This document shows, piece by piece, positions 41,675 through 50,828 of a stretch of DNA of 64,000 nt (the first letter of the stretch is position 1; each line of letters begins with the position of its first letter). Below the pieces are notes generated by a model. The model was not told where the DNA came from. It worked only from the letters and a program-made list of their open reading frames with translations, and searched no databases. Position numbers and translations under genes: made by a program. The stretch comes from CAYUVH01 sp964448135 (GTDB lineage Bacteria; Verrucomicrobiota; Verrucomicrobiia; Limisphaerales; UBA8199), in NCBI GenBank assembly GCA_964448135.1, contig CAYUVH010000006.1, positions 298,764 to 362,763 on the forward strand, given 5' to 3'.

Positions 41675-43774
41675 CTATGTTCCGGTCGTTGGTTCATCCC
41701 CGCCCGTGCTCCCTCCGCTGTCCGTTGTCGTCACGGCCGGCGTCGTCGGCCGCGCCGGCGGTTGCGGCATCGTGAAGCTCGCCGTCAAAATCACCTCCCC
41801 GACGCCGGCCGAGACCACCTGGTAAAAGCCATCATCCACCCCGCCAATGCCGCACACCTTCACCGGCCTGCCCGCCGCGAACGGCTGATCATCCGCGCTG
41901 ATCAGCACGCGGATATTGTCACCGTCCATGCCGCCGTAAGTCCCGCAACGGATCGTGCCCGCCTTCATCAAGTGGCGGTCCTCGCCACACGGCCGCGCAA
42001 AATTGTGCGTCGGCTTTTCGAACATGATGTGCTCCACGTACACCATCCCCGTTACGATGCCGCCGTCGAGAATGATCGGCGTGCCACAGGGCATGTTTAC
42101 CTCGTCACGATTTCGGATCGCGCCGTAGGAGAGAAATGGCACGTTCGGAAAATTTCGCTGGAACTTGAGGTCGGTCCACTGCGTCGCGTAACGATAGGGT
42201 GAGAAGCCGCCAAATCTCAGCGGCACATACCGCGAGCCCCCTTCCACAGTTATCGGCTCCGGATTGTATTCGATCCAGGAAGGGTCGAAGTAAGGCGCAT
42301 AAGCCACGTCCTTCCACACCCCGCCGATCAACACCTTGTCCGGGAGCGGCGCGCCGAGAATGTTCCCCGCCGGCACCAGCGAGAATGGCCAGCGCCCGTC
42401 TGTCTTGGTTTCTGCAACATCTCCCTCCGCCGCAAATGTCAGCGTCGCGCCACTGACTTCATTGTATGACGTCAGCGGACATGCCGGAATGTTGTCGTCC
42501 GACCGCGGTTCGCAGACCCGCCGGTTGTGAAACGGCCAGGTCTTCGTGGCCGCCCACATGTCCGCGCACACCTGGTCGTAAGTGTAGGGCGTGCCAAACG
42601 TCACCTCGTAACCTTCCCGAATGCCCCCATAACTCGATTCACCGGAATCGGACTGGCCCAGGTCTGATTTCTGCCACGAGATTTTGTTATCCTCGGTGGT
42701 CCAACTCTCGGTCCAATCCCGCACGCTCCTCAAGGAAACCCGTTCCGCGCCGGTCTCATCGTAGTAATGCGCCCCCAAATGGAAGTCCCAATTCGCGTTG
42801 CCTTCGTTCAATTGCAGCGTCGCCGCGGCATCAATCTTCAATTGGTAGGTCCACCCCGGAAGATGCTCGTCTTCCATGGGCACGCGTCCCGAATCAAAGT
42901 GCAAAGAAAAGCTCTGCGTCAGGCCATAGCCGCTGTAAACGATCAGGTCGCTGAACGCCTTTACCGAGTTGTCGTTGAACAGGAACCCCAGCCAGCCGCA
43001 ATAGGCGCTGCGTGCGTTCGTATAGTTGCTGGCGGCCGTCGCGTTCAACTGTCCCGCCATATGCGCCTTGGTGGTCGCGATAACGGCCTCGGGATACTCG
43101 GCGTCAAAGTTCAGCGTGACCGCCGGCGCAGTGTTGCCTGATTTCAGCCCGCTCAACCGGCCGATGGCCACGGTCGCGCCCGTGATCGTCCCATCAATGT
43201 ATGGGATCAATACGCCGTCCACCGTGCCCGTTTGCTGATACCATCCGTTCCCAACCGCGCTGAGGTATTTCGTCTGCGAGGGCTTCAAAACCGGCTCCAG
43301 CCGCTCGCAGGCGCAGTTCCCTTTCATCCCGCGGTGCTTGCCCCATGCGGCGTAATCCCGCGGCCCTGGCTGCCCCTGCCAGATCTTCTGCCCCACCACC
43401 CGAAACGCCCCGCGCATCCGGCACGTCGCATAATCCCTCGTCTCGCCGGTCGGGCTCGGCTCGTAAGTATTCAACCGGTATTGCGGCAACGGCCATGGCC
43501 CCTCCGGCGTCCCACCCCCGTCAACGCCGACGCAATCCGCGCCCAGCCGGCAACAAAAACCCGCTTCCTCGTCGTCGCTGTTGGCGGGCAACGGAAACGC
43601 ATCCACCGGCGATCCGCCCCCGCACCCCGCCATGCTGTCCATCTTCGTCGTATTGACCATGTACACGAGACCCTGGTCCGCCTCGTTCCAGTGCTGGTCA
43701 ATGTCTCCTAAGAAAGGCTTCGGCGGTATCTCCCATCCGCCCGTGGGCGGCTCGTGGTTCGGCGGCCAGCTCAT
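41675..43774 (-). CDS. Large phage tail-region protein, unknown function
   Basis: 699 residues from the ATG at 43774, two bases after the preceding stop. Cys-rich N-terminus (MAGCGGGSPVDAF, GFCCRLGADCVG) and a long middle segment with beta character. The C-terminal region (NIRVLISADDQPFAAGRPVK to GEVILTASF) resembles the oligonucleotide-fold stretch seen in the 39306-40511 protein. The final residues are Thr/Gly-rich. Size and place between the hub candidate and the fibre suggest a baseplate or tip component. Confidence 0.55.
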   Translation of the reverse strand: MSWPPNHEPPTGGWEIPPKPFLGDIDQHWNEADQGLVYMVNTTKMDSMAGCGGGSPVDAFPLPANSDDEEAGFCCRLGADCVGVDGGGTPEGPWPLPQYRLNTYEPSPTGETRDYATCRMRGAFRVVGQKIWQGQPGPRDYAAWGKHRGMKGNCACERLEPVLKPSQTKYLSAVGNGWYQQTGTVDGVLIPYIDGTITGATVAIGRLSGLKSGNTAPAVTLNFDAEYPEAVIATTKAHMAGQLNATAASNYTNARSAYCGWLGFLFNDNSVKAFSDLIVYSGYGLTQSFSLHFDSGRVPMEDEHLPGWTYQLKIDAAATLQLNEGNANWDFHLGAHYYDETGAERVSLRSVRDWTESWTTEDNKISWQKSDLGQSDSGESSYGGIREGYEVTFGTPYTYDQVCADMWAATKTWPFHNRRVCEPRSDDNIPACPLTSYNEVSGATLTFAAEGDVAETKTDGRWPFSLVPAGNILGAPLPDKVLIGGVWKDVAYAPYFDPSWIEYNPEPITVEGGSRYVPLRFGGFSPYRYATQWTDLKFQRNFPNVPFLSYGAIRNRDEVNMPCGTPIILDGGIVTGMVYVEHIMFEKPTHNFARPCGEDRHLMKAGTIRCGTYGGMDGDNIRVLISADDQPFAAGRPVKVCGIGGVDDGFYQVVSAGVGEVILTASFTMPQPPARPTTPAVTTTDSGGSTGGDEPTTGT

Positions 43775-43776
43775 GA

Positions 43777-43995
43777 TCAGTCGTAATATTCGGTGATCAG
43801 TGCGATGGCCTTCTTTCGATTGCCCTGCAGGCAAACGGCCACCTCGCGGAACTTCGCCTCCTTGCCGCTAAGATCCGCCAGCTTCATGCTCCAGGACCCC
43901 GTGCCGGCAACCAGCGCGTTGGTCTGGTCCACCTTTTTGCCAAGAAATTCTCCCGAACCCGCGCTGCGTGTAATAACAGTCGTATGTGTTGCCAT
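43777..43995 (-). CDS. Small phage protein, unknown
   Basis: 72 residues (MATHTTVITRSAGSGEFLGK start, ending NRKKAIALITEYYD). No domain recognised. It lies between the hub candidate and the 699-residue tail protein with tight spacing and shares their strand, which supports it as a real gene. Confidence 0.6.
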   Translation of the reverse strand: MATHTTVITRSAGSGEFLGKKVDQTNALVAGTGSWSMKLADLSGKEAKFREVAVCLQGNRKKAIALITEYYD

Positions 43996-44029
43996 ATGAA
44001 TTGCTTGCCGCTGATGTTTGGAGCTTCGA

Positions 44030-44064
44030 TCTTCTCTGGATCTTGGTCCTTGGTCCTTGGAGCT
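44030..44064. repeat. CTTGGTCCTTGG spacer repeat
   Basis: Iterated GATCTTGGTCCTTGGTCC ending in GGAGC fills the 72-base spacer between two tail genes. The same words occur at 15145-15225 and 49238-49272 in host and phage spacers. Confidence 0.7.
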
Positions 44065-44067
44065 TTT

Positions 44068-45906
44068 TTAGCCCGCGTCCTCCTCATACGTCACCGAATC
44101 ATCCTCATTCCCGCCCACTCCATGCGCCGTATCGTCCTCGCCCGTGTCCGCGCTGGTATCCACTTCGGCATCGCTTTCGTCTTTGCCCGTGTCGAGATGT
44201 GCGGGCATTTTGTACGTGGTGCGGCCGCGCACCGCCTTCGACATCTCGACGAGGTAATCCACTGTCAGCGAAGCGAAGGGGCCAAAGGTCAGGGTCAGCG
44301 TGTGCCGGTGCGGCGTTTCGTCTATTTGCTGGATGAGCAGATTCTCAAACGTCGTCGTTGGCCCGATCGCTTTGACGCGCTTGCCAATGGTCAGTCCGTC
44401 CGGAATCTGTTCGCCGACCAGGGTGATCGTGCCTTGATGCTGCGGGCAGCTCGCGGAACGAAAAAGGGATTCCGCCACGCCTTGCGGAATGGCGTCCGCG
44501 CTTTGGAAATCCTTCACCGCCAGATATTCGCGCGTCTCCGCGTTGGTCAGCTTGACCGATTTGCGCAGGACCCGCGCGCGGGACTTGTGGTCCAGGATGT
44601 GATGGGTGGAGTTGGTGTATTTTGAAAACGCGACCTCGATCTGGATCACGCCGCGTATCACGTTCACGCCCTGGTCGGACGTCCATTTCGGCAGGGTGGT
44701 GCCGCCGGCGACGAAATTCGGAAACGCCGCCAGGTCCACCGGGTTGCCGTGGCGATCCACCACCTTCACGTCCGTGACCACGATGGTGTTCGCATCAATC
44801 TTGTTGTCCTTCATGGTCTGATCGTGCTGGAGCACCCAGTCCTTTTGGCCGGTGGCGTCGGCGTCGAGCAAATCGCTGAGCTGCTCCACTTCCACCTTCG
44901 CCCGTTCGGTGGTCAGCGTTTCGCCTTCGAGGTCCACCGAAAAGACGGCGATCTCCGGGGTAAAGGAAGTTACGTTCGCGGGCGCGTAATCAATGACCAG
45001 GTGCGGCAAATGGGCCCCGTCAATCTCATCCGTGGAGTGATAATAGATCGCCACACCCGCGATGGAGGTGCCGTCGGTGCCCTTGAGCTTGATTTGCTTT
45101 TCCTGGTCGGCCGTCAGGTGAATCACCACCTCGGGCAGATTGCTGTAATCCACGAATGTGGGCGGCGACGTGGTGTAATCCCACTTCGCCATCGAACGCA
45201 AATTCATCACCGGCGGAGATTGCGTGTCGTCCACGTGCAGCACGGCGTCCGGCGCCCAGCGGGTGACATGCTGCAGCACCTCGCGGCACAGCAATGCGTT
45301 GCCGCGCGTGACGGGAAAATAGAAGTGGGGCTCCATCGCGCCGCTTTTGACCACGTCGAAACGATCGTCGCGCCCGCTGCCGTGGCCGCGCTTGGTGGGG
45401 TTGTAAATCTCATTGAGCCACTCGATGACTTCGCGCGCCTGCTCGCCGCTGGTGAGCCGGTTCTCGAAAGTCGTGCCCAGGTAACTCTGGCCCATGAACA
45501 CCTCCGCGCACACGGCCTTGCCGTAAATCGGCGTGCCCTGGATGGGATCGTGGTCCGTGTAGCCCACCACCTGGTTCCGCGTTTGCTGGAAGAAATTCCT
45601 TTCGAGCAGCCAGAACACATTGTGCAACTGGTACCTCACCCGCTCCTCGCCGCCATCGTTGTGACGTTCGGGGTCGTCAAAATAACCCTGCGCCCAAATC
45701 GTGCCGCCCACGCCGATGCCCACGCGGCCCCTCCAGATTTTCGCGAACTGGTTGGCGGCAAATTGCGTCACGCCCGCGTCGAAGGGTTCGGCGCAGAGAA
45801 ACGTCGCCGTGGTCTTCCCCATGCTCGGCCGCGAGATGGTGAAATCGCTCCCAATGCCCCACGCCGCCAGGGCTTTCTCAATGCCGTTGGTTTCCAGGGT
45901 CCACAT
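44068..45906 (-). CDS. Probable phage baseplate hub / late-control-like protein
   Basis: 612 residues. The N-terminus opens with an effector-like GIEKALAAWGIGSDF and an YFDDPERHNDGGEER loop. The middle has multi-strand segments, and the C-terminus is acidic (EDDTAHGVGGNEDDSVTYEEDAG). The size and position after the short tape-measure candidate fit tail hub proteins of the gp44/gpD group. This is a contextual call: no diagnostic motif is visible. Confidence 0.5.
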   Translation of the reverse strand: MWTLETNGIEKALAAWGIGSDFTISRPSMGKTTATFLCAEPFDAGVTQFAANQFAKIWRGRVGIGVGGTIWAQGYFDDPERHNDGGEERVRYQLHNVFWLLERNFFQQTRNQVVGYTDHDPIQGTPIYGKAVCAEVFMGQSYLGTTFENRLTSGEQAREVIEWLNEIYNPTKRGHGSGRDDRFDVVKSGAMEPHFYFPVTRGNALLCREVLQHVTRWAPDAVLHVDDTQSPPVMNLRSMAKWDYTTSPPTFVDYSNLPEVVIHLTADQEKQIKLKGTDGTSIAGVAIYYHSTDEIDGAHLPHLVIDYAPANVTSFTPEIAVFSVDLEGETLTTERAKVEVEQLSDLLDADATGQKDWVLQHDQTMKDNKIDANTIVVTDVKVVDRHGNPVDLAAFPNFVAGGTTLPKWTSDQGVNVIRGVIQIEVAFSKYTNSTHHILDHKSRARVLRKSVKLTNAETREYLAVKDFQSADAIPQGVAESLFRSASCPQHQGTITLVGEQIPDGLTIGKRVKAIGPTTTFENLLIQQIDETPHRHTLTLTFGPFASLTVDYLVEMSKAVRGRTTYKMPAHLDTGKDESDAEVDTSADTGEDDTAHGVGGNEDDSVTYEEDAG

Positions 45907-46099
45907 GAGGGTTGCCGGGCTTGGTCAATCAGGACACGAGCGTGGAAAAATCCGAATTCTGAGCTGGGGAGAAAATCAAGGGCGGGATTGGAATCAGGAT
46001 TGGGAGCGGAGATGGAATGGAGAACCTCCTTCGAGCATTCGTCATTCGGATTTCTTTCGTCATTCGACCTTCGTCATTCATCATTTCCCCATGCCCTCC
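45907..46099. repeat. Iterated TTCGTCATTCG and GGATTGG spacer repeats
   Basis: The spacer holds ATCAGGATTGGGAGCGGAG-type iterations and then CATTCGTCATTCGGATTTC, CTTTCGTCATTCGACC and TTCGTCATTCATC. The second family recurs at 50131-50165, 51312-51362, 53700-53762 and 55378-55442, the last two inside coding frames. Confidence 0.75.
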
Positions 46100-46900
46100 T
46101 CACGTCGTCGTGTTGCTCGCGCTTTTGAGGCGCGCCTCGATCTCCCTGATCTTCTTCGCCCAAGCCGCCTTGTCGTTCGCGACCCGCCCGAGCACGGACA
46201 GAATCGCCGCCGTGTCCTCGGCCTTGCCACCCAGCTTTTGCGCCAACCGGGTTATTTCGCCCTGCTGTTGCCCCGAAGTCTTCTGGCCGCGTTCCTCCGC
46301 GTGCCAGGCACCGGCGATGTCTTTGCTGAACCTGGCGCTGGGGATATTCCGGGCGCCCGCTCCGGCTTCGTGCTCTGCCTCCGCGCCCGCGCGGGCGTAC
46401 TCCGGGGCGCGCTTCCGCGCCCGCCGGTTTTCCCCTTGAAGGGACGCTACTTCCTTCGTCGTCGCCAAAAACGGTGCCGGCCCGGCATCGTCCTCCACAA
46501 TTCGCTGCGGGACCCTTTCGAGGCTCGACGCGAAAGGGCCCCCGCTGACGGCTGAGGTGCTTGACGAAATCGTCTGCTTCAGGGACCGGTTGAGCGCCTG
46601 GAGTGCCACCGTCAGGCGCGTGACGGCCAGCGCGGCCGGCCCATCCATGACCGATGGCGCGGCCTGGCCGGCCCCGGCAAACTTCGGTCCGAGGGTATCG
46701 AGAATCGCGCTGATTTCCCGCTGGCTCGTGCCGACCTCCCGGAGCGCGCGGTCGAAGGCATCGAAATCCACCGCGCTGTCCCGGGCGGGTTCATCACCCG
46801 CCGCTTTGGCGCCCCGGGTGTCCGCGGTCATCTTGATCAAAAGGGCCAGGCTTTCGTCAGTCATTTTGGGGTCGGGCGTTGAGGGTTGAGGTCGCGCCAT
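46100..46900 (-). CDS. Helical phage protein, possible short or remnant tape measure
   Basis: 266 residues, Ala-rich and helical (RALREVGTSQREISAILDTL; GEITRLAQKLGGKAEDTAAI; AAWAKKIREIEARLKSAS). It lies where the tape-measure gene would be, between tail-tube-side genes and the hub candidate. No membrane-spanning or lytic segments of the usual tape measure are present and it is far shorter than the norm. It could instead be a tail-assembly chaperone. Confidence 0.45.
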   Translation of the reverse strand: MARPQPSTPDPKMTDESLALLIKMTADTRGAKAAGDEPARDSAVDFDAFDRALREVGTSQREISAILDTLGPKFAGAGQAAPSVMDGPAALAVTRLTVALQALNRSLKQTISSSTSAVSGGPFASSLERVPQRIVEDDAGPAPFLATTKEVASLQGENRRARKRAPEYARAGAEAEHEAGAGARNIPSARFSKDIAGAWHAEERGQKTSGQQQGEITRLAQKLGGKAEDTAAILSVLGRVANDKAAWAKKIREIEARLKSASNTTT

Positions 46901-46918
46901 CGGAGTTCCTGCCCGCGG

Positions 46919-47383
46919 TCAGTAATTCGTCAGCCAGATTCTCCGCCACACATTCGGCGTCGTGCAGATGTAGATCGCATTCGTGTCCCACCGGATCATC
47001 CCCGGCGTCCCGGACGCCGTCGCGCTCGCCACCGTGTTGCTGTAACCCGCCGGCGCATTGCTCAGCGTGTTCTGGTTGACCGCCACCGCCGACAGCAGAT
47101 TGCTCGTTCCCTCCACCTTGTTGCTCACCGTGTTCAGGTTCACCGCCACCGTAGTCACATTCTGCGTCAGCCACGCTGTCGAGAGCTGAAAAAACAAATA
47201 GTTCGTCTCCAGCAGCAGCGCGTTGGTGTTGTGCTTCAGAAATGCCGTCCGCAACGGATCACCCGTGTGATCATTCGTGCTCGCGCCCACATTGATCAAC
47301 GCCGCTCCTCTGGACGGCCACCGGCACACCATCAGGATCATCGCCGCCACCACTATGCAAACCGCCAATTTTTTCGTGTTCAT
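46919..47383 (-). CDS. Tail-fibre-like small protein with signal peptide
   Basis: 154 residues from the ATG at 47383 (MNTKKLAVCIVVAAMILMVC), a clear Sec-type signal. The centre repeats TNxLLxxTNY and NTVSNKVEGTSNLLSAVAVN, a coiled or beta-helical pattern, and the end GMIRWDTNAIYICTTPNVWR matches short end domains often found on phage tail spikes. Exported tail adhesin or spike is the best guess. Confidence 0.6.
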   Translation of the reverse strand: MNTKKLAVCIVVAAMILMVCRWPSRGAALINVGASTNDHTGDPLRTAFLKHNTNALLLETNYLFFQLSTAWLTQNVTTVAVNLNTVSNKVEGTSNLLSAVAVNQNTLSNAPAGYSNTVASATASGTPGMIRWDTNAIYICTTPNVWRRIWLTNY

Positions 47384-47413
47384 AACCTGCAATTTGTAAC
47401 TTTCAACCTCCAA

Positions 47414-47896
47414 CTAATACTGATCCGTCGTTTGTCCGGTCGCGTCCGCCGTGGTATCCGCGCTGTCGGCCGCCGGCGTTCCGCCCTCGATCTCCATCGC
47501 GCCGATCCGCCAGATGTAACGCTGCCGGATCTTCACCCCATTGATCTCCACCGGCTCCACATGCCGCAACAGCGCGCGCCGGAAACGAAACAGCGTTCCC
47601 GCCCGCGCCCACGCCAGGTCTCCGCGCTGCCCGATGCGCCCGTATTCCGTCAGCAGGAACACCGAGGCTGCGTCCAGGTCTGCGAACGACTGCGTCACCA
47701 CCACCGTGAGATCGCCCGCCACGTTGCCGCCCGAGCGCAGCGCCGGATGCTCCGCAAACGCCAGCCGGTCCTCCTGCATCTCACACTCGCCCGTGAGCGA
47801 CTCCACCTGGATCGTCTTCCGCGGTCCCGATGCTCCCACGTCATCGCCGAGCGTGACCGACTGCACCGCTCCTTCCGGTGTCCAAACCAGTTTCAT
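47414..47896 (-). CDS. Phage protein, unknown, near tail tube
   Basis: 160 residues of mixed alpha/beta (VQSVTLGDDVGASGPRKTIQ; ASVFLLTEYGRIGQRGDLAW) with a tail of Ala-Asp-Thr repeats (DSADTTADATGQTTDQY). No family recognised. It lies between the 82-residue gene and the exported spike-like gene with short spacers. Confidence 0.55.
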   Translation of the reverse strand: MKLVWTPEGAVQSVTLGDDVGASGPRKTIQVESLTGECEMQEDRLAFAEHPALRSGGNVAGDLTVVVTQSFADLDAASVFLLTEYGRIGQRGDLAWARAGTLFRFRRALLRHVEPVEINGVKIRQRYIWRIGAMEIEGGTPAADSADTTADATGQTTDQY

Positions 47897-47929
47897 TTCG
47901 TTCTTTGTGACGACCGACGTGGATCGCTT

Positions 47930-48178
47930 CTAACTCCCGCCAACCGGAACGGCCGCGGCCTCGCCCGTTTGCTCCACCTCCAACCGCGGCGCAGCCGCCG
48001 GCTTCGGTTTCACGTAACACCGGATCGCATTCTCCGCCGTGCGCAACCCGCCGATCGCCATCCCCAGGCTCGCGTGCCACTCCGGATGCCCCTGCGCCGC
48101 CAGCAATTCCTCCTTCAACGCCCCGCACTTTCCGAGCAACGCCTTCAAGTCCACAAAAGATTTCATTTCCTCACCCAT
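47930..48178 (-). CDS. Small phage protein, unknown
   Basis: 82 residues (MGEEMKSFVDLKALLGKCGA start; GMAIGGLRTAENAIRCYVKP centre). The helical pattern resembles a structural or chaperone protein that follows a tail-tube gene. The rest cannot be assigned. The spacer upstream holds TTTTAACC iterations. Confidence 0.5.
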   Translation of the reverse strand: MGEEMKSFVDLKALLGKCGALKEELLAAQGHPEWHASLGMAIGGLRTAENAIRCYVKPKPAAAPRLEVEQTGEAAAVPVGGS

Positions 48179-48184
48179 ACAACC

Positions 48185-48270
48185 TCCTTTTTAACGTTTT
48201 AACCTTTTAACCTTTCGACCCCGATTGCTTTCGGGGTCAACTCATGTCACTCATGCGCACTCGCTGACTC
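48185..48270. repeat. TTTTAACC and CACTCGCTGACTCAC spacer repeats
   Basis: Iterated GTTTTAACC/CTTTTAACC and CACTCATGCGCACTCGCTGAC words. Near copies occur at 52905-52940 (CATGTCACTCACGTCG) and 54236-54275 (ACTGACTCGCTCACTCCC), the latter inside the portal coding sequence. Confidence 0.65.
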
Positions 48271-48271
48271 A

Positions 48272-49210
48272 CTAACTGACACTCGCCAGCGCCTGCGGCA
48301 CACCCGCGCTGAATCCGCGCGTCGTTTCCCACACCGTCGCACCAAACCGTTTCTTTCCCGGGCCCCACACCAGCCCGGTTTCCAACAACGCCGCCGCCTT
48401 CAGCGTCAACGTGGTCGTCCCATCGCTCAGCGCCAGGTCGTCCGTGCTCGCATCAATGCTCGCACCCACGTCCGCTCCGCTGCCCTGGAACGTTAGGTTG
48501 CTCTCGATCTGCGCCTCGCTCGGACCGATCGGAATGCAGCTCGCCTTCACCCAGAACGTCTCGATGAACTGGTCCACCACGCCGATGCCATCCACCGTGT
48601 CGTCCGCCGTCGCCACCTCGAAATCCACCGTCCACCCATCCTGCGTCAGAATCGTCGTGAAACCCGTGCGGCTGCCCCACGCGCCCGTCCACGCCTTGCT
48701 CTTGAAATTCGTCATCGCGAACCCGGCATCCGTGAAGCTCGCGTTCGCGAACGTGAAATACGCATTGGCATCCGTCACCGCCATATTGTTGCGGATCAGT
48801 CCCACGAACTTGAAGTTGCCGCCGAAGATCGGCGTGTTCGCCGCCAGCTTGAATTGCGAAATCCCCGTGAGCCGCGCGTTGTGGACCGTCAGCTTGTCCC
48901 CGTTTCTGGCCCAAAGCACCAGCGGCAGGTCGCTCGTGCCGAACAGCCGGCTCCCGACCGTTGGATTCGTCAGGTAGCTCGGAAAGAAGACGCTCGGACT
49001 GTCCCACGATCCGAACATGGGCAGCTCGATTTCAATTTTGCGCCCGTGCCGCGTCTTCGTCACTCGCCCGTAAAACGACGACCTCTGCTCCGCCAACTCG
49101 TGCTTCAGCGGCACGACCAGGTCCTCGCGGCACCAGAAGTTCGCGCCGTTCCACGTCACCTTCGCCGACCCGCTCCCCGGCAGATTCGCCCGATCAATTG
49201 AAATACTCAT
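48272..49210 (-). CDS. Probable tail tube protein
   Basis: 312 residues, beta-rich (IDRANLPGSGSAKVTWNGAN; YGRVTKTRHGRKIEIELPMFG; DLPLVLWARNGDKLTVHNARL). The order of genes (capsid, connector, 265-residue gene, this) and the early DUF-like lipocalin-free beta layout suit a major tail tube. No exact family signature is recognised. Confidence 0.55.
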   Translation of the reverse strand: MSISIDRANLPGSGSAKVTWNGANFWCREDLVVPLKHELAEQRSSFYGRVTKTRHGRKIEIELPMFGSWDSPSVFFPSYLTNPTVGSRLFGTSDLPLVLWARNGDKLTVHNARLTGISQFKLAANTPIFGGNFKFVGLIRNNMAVTDANAYFTFANASFTDAGFAMTNFKSKAWTGAWGSRTGFTTILTQDGWTVDFEVATADDTVDGIGVVDQFIETFWVKASCIPIGPSEAQIESNLTFQGSGADVGASIDASTDDLALSDGTTTLTLKAAALLETGLVWGPGKKRFGATVWETTRGFSAGVPQALASVS

Positions 49211-49237
49211 GCCTTTGGTCTTTCTGCTTTAACTATC

Positions 49238-49272
49238 TTGTTTGGTTCTTGGTTCTTGGTCCTTGGTTCTTC
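49238..49272. repeat. TTCTTGGTTCTTGG spacer repeat
   Basis: Iterations of GGTTCTTGGTTCTTGGTCC in the spacer between the tail tube candidate and its upstream neighbour, same family as 15145-15225 and 44030-44064. Confidence 0.65.
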
Positions 49273-49276
49273 TCCG

Positions 49277-50074
49277 TCACGTTCCCAACATCGGGTGATG
49301 CACCACCCCCTCCTCATCCACCACCGCCTCTTCCACCGCGCTGTTCATGCACCCGCTCAACTCCGCGCCCCAACGCACCCGCGTCTCGACGCCACTCGTC
49401 ACCCAAACCGTTCCGCCCGCGTATCGCACCGCCGCCGGATTCCCGCTGCCCGGGTAACTCCGATCCAGCGTGTAATAAATGGCCGCCGCCTCCTCGCCGC
49501 TCGCGGGCGACAGCATGAACCCGTCGGCTCCACTCTGCGCAATCGCCGGCGCCGTCACCCTGGGCCACACGTCCTCGGCCAGTTGAATCGCACTCCCGAT
49601 CCGGTACGCCACCAGCCCGGGCCAGTCCTCCGTCGGCACCATCGCAGTCTTCTGACTGTAGAATTCGCCCTGGTTGCGCAAAAACCATCCGTGCATGAAC
49701 CGCCGGATCAGCCGTCCCACGCTCTCCGCGTCCAGCCGCGTTCCCGAGTCCGGGTTCATGTTGAGATTGGGTTCCTCGATCACCGCGCACGTCACCGCGA
49801 GCTGTTCCTGGAGCGGCCCCGCCGGATGCTCCACGATCACCGTCGGCATTTCCACCAGTATGCCCACCCCGCTGCGGCCGCCCGGCTGGCCGTCCGGCAA
49901 TGACCGTGGCGTCGCATAGATTGCGCTGGCATCCACCTCCGCCTGCATCGTCAACTTCCGCATCTGCACCACATTGACGTCCGCCAGCGCCCACCACGAC
50001 CGCAGCCCGTAGTAAAGGTCCTCCTGGATGCGAACCATCTCGCTCCCCTCAAACGGATCAATCACCCCCGACAT
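49277..50074 (-). CDS. Phage head-tail region protein with chitobiase-like C-terminal segment
   Basis: 265 residues. The first part resembles tail-completion proteins in placement only. The segment DGFMLSPASGEEAAAIYYTLDRSYPGSG near 180-210 looks like the small beta domain found C-terminal in some glycosidases (CHB_HEX-type: P..G....IYYTLDGS.P). This may be a sugar-binding decoration. Function unknown. Confidence 0.5.
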   Translation of the reverse strand: MSGVIDPFEGSEMVRIQEDLYYGLRSWWALADVNVVQMRKLTMQAEVDASAIYATPRSLPDGQPGGRSGVGILVEMPTVIVEHPAGPLQEQLAVTCAVIEEPNLNMNPDSGTRLDAESVGRLIRRFMHGWFLRNQGEFYSQKTAMVPTEDWPGLVAYRIGSAIQLAEDVWPRVTAPAIAQSGADGFMLSPASGEEAAAIYYTLDRSYPGSGNPAAVRYAGGTVWVTSGVETRVRWGAELSGCMNSAVEEAVVDEEGVVHHPMLGT

Positions 50075-50130
50075 TGGCCCCGTCCTTTCCTAATCATAGT
50101 CCTGCTCATAATCCTAATCCCTTCGTTCAT

Positions 50131-50165
50131 TCGGATTTCCTTCGTTATTCGGCATTCGAGCTTCG
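50131..50165. repeat. TTCGTTATTCGGCATTCG spacer repeat
   Basis: One member of the CATTCGGATTTCCTTCG family, immediately downstream of the gp36-like gene, together with CTAATCC iterations at 50091-50130. Confidence 0.65.
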
Positions 50166-50172
50166 TCGTTTC

Positions 50173-50580
50173 CTACAAGCCCTCCTGCTCCCTCCTGGAA
50201 AAATCCCTCCGCCTCCCGCTCACGCTCGGACTCGCCGTTCCTCCAATCTCCTGCCTCGCAATCCGGTCCAGATAATCGTTCGCCGCCTTCGCCAGCTCCT
50301 GACGTTCCTTCGTCTGCAACGCCGGCAACTTCGGCACCCCTTCACTCACAAACCGCCACGTCGCGACCGCGATGGCCCGCGCCTTGAGCCCCTCCGGAAT
50401 TTTCCCCGCCTCGCCCAGCTCGCGATTTGAAAGTTCATACGCCTGCCGCACCTGCGCCGTGACCTGCGACACAATCTCCGCCAAATCATCCCGCCGCTTT
50501 GCCGCCGCAATCGTTTTGCGTTCAGGATTGTCCGGCGCGAACACATCCAAATCCGTCAGCGTAATCCAATTCTCATTCAT
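50173..50580 (-). CDS. Head-tail connector, Mu gp36-like
   Basis: 135 residues with WITLTDLDVFAPDNPERKTI and the helical run AAAKRRDDLAEIVSQVTAQVRQAYE, then EGLKARAIAVATWRFVSEGVP, which matches the DUF1320/gp36-type head-tail connector pattern in size and helix layout. It follows the capsid block as expected. The basic C-terminus (SGRRRDFSRREQEGL) may be terminal decoration. Confidence 0.65.
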   Translation of the reverse strand: MNENWITLTDLDVFAPDNPERKTIAAAKRRDDLAEIVSQVTAQVRQAYELSNRELGEAGKIPEGLKARAIAVATWRFVSEGVPKLPALQTKERQELAKAANDYLDRIARQEIGGTASPSVSGRRRDFSRREQEGL

Positions 50581-50589
50581 CTCTTGGAA

Positions 50590-50770
50590 GCACCGGCATC
50601 TCGCCAGCGCATTTTGTGAACCTTATAACTTTGCAACCTTTTAACCCTGTAACCCTCTGCGTCCCTTCACGCTCAACACCTCTTCAAACCTGCAACCTGT
50701 AACTTGCTCGCCGCGCCGTAGCGAAGCGAAGGCGGGCAACTTGCAACTTTCTAACCTGTAACTTTCCCCT
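50590..50770. repeat. CTTGCAACCTGTAAC iterated spacer
   Basis: The spacer repeats TTTGCAACCTTTTAACC, CTGCAACCTGTAACTTGC and CAACTTGCAAC, with CGCCGTAGCGAAGCGAAGG inside. Short versions occur at 47385-47412. Confidence 0.75.
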
Positions 50771-50828
50771 TACCCGGCGGCGGCCACCCCTAACCGCCGC
50801 CGGGTTCCCCATCCCCGTTTTTGCACCA

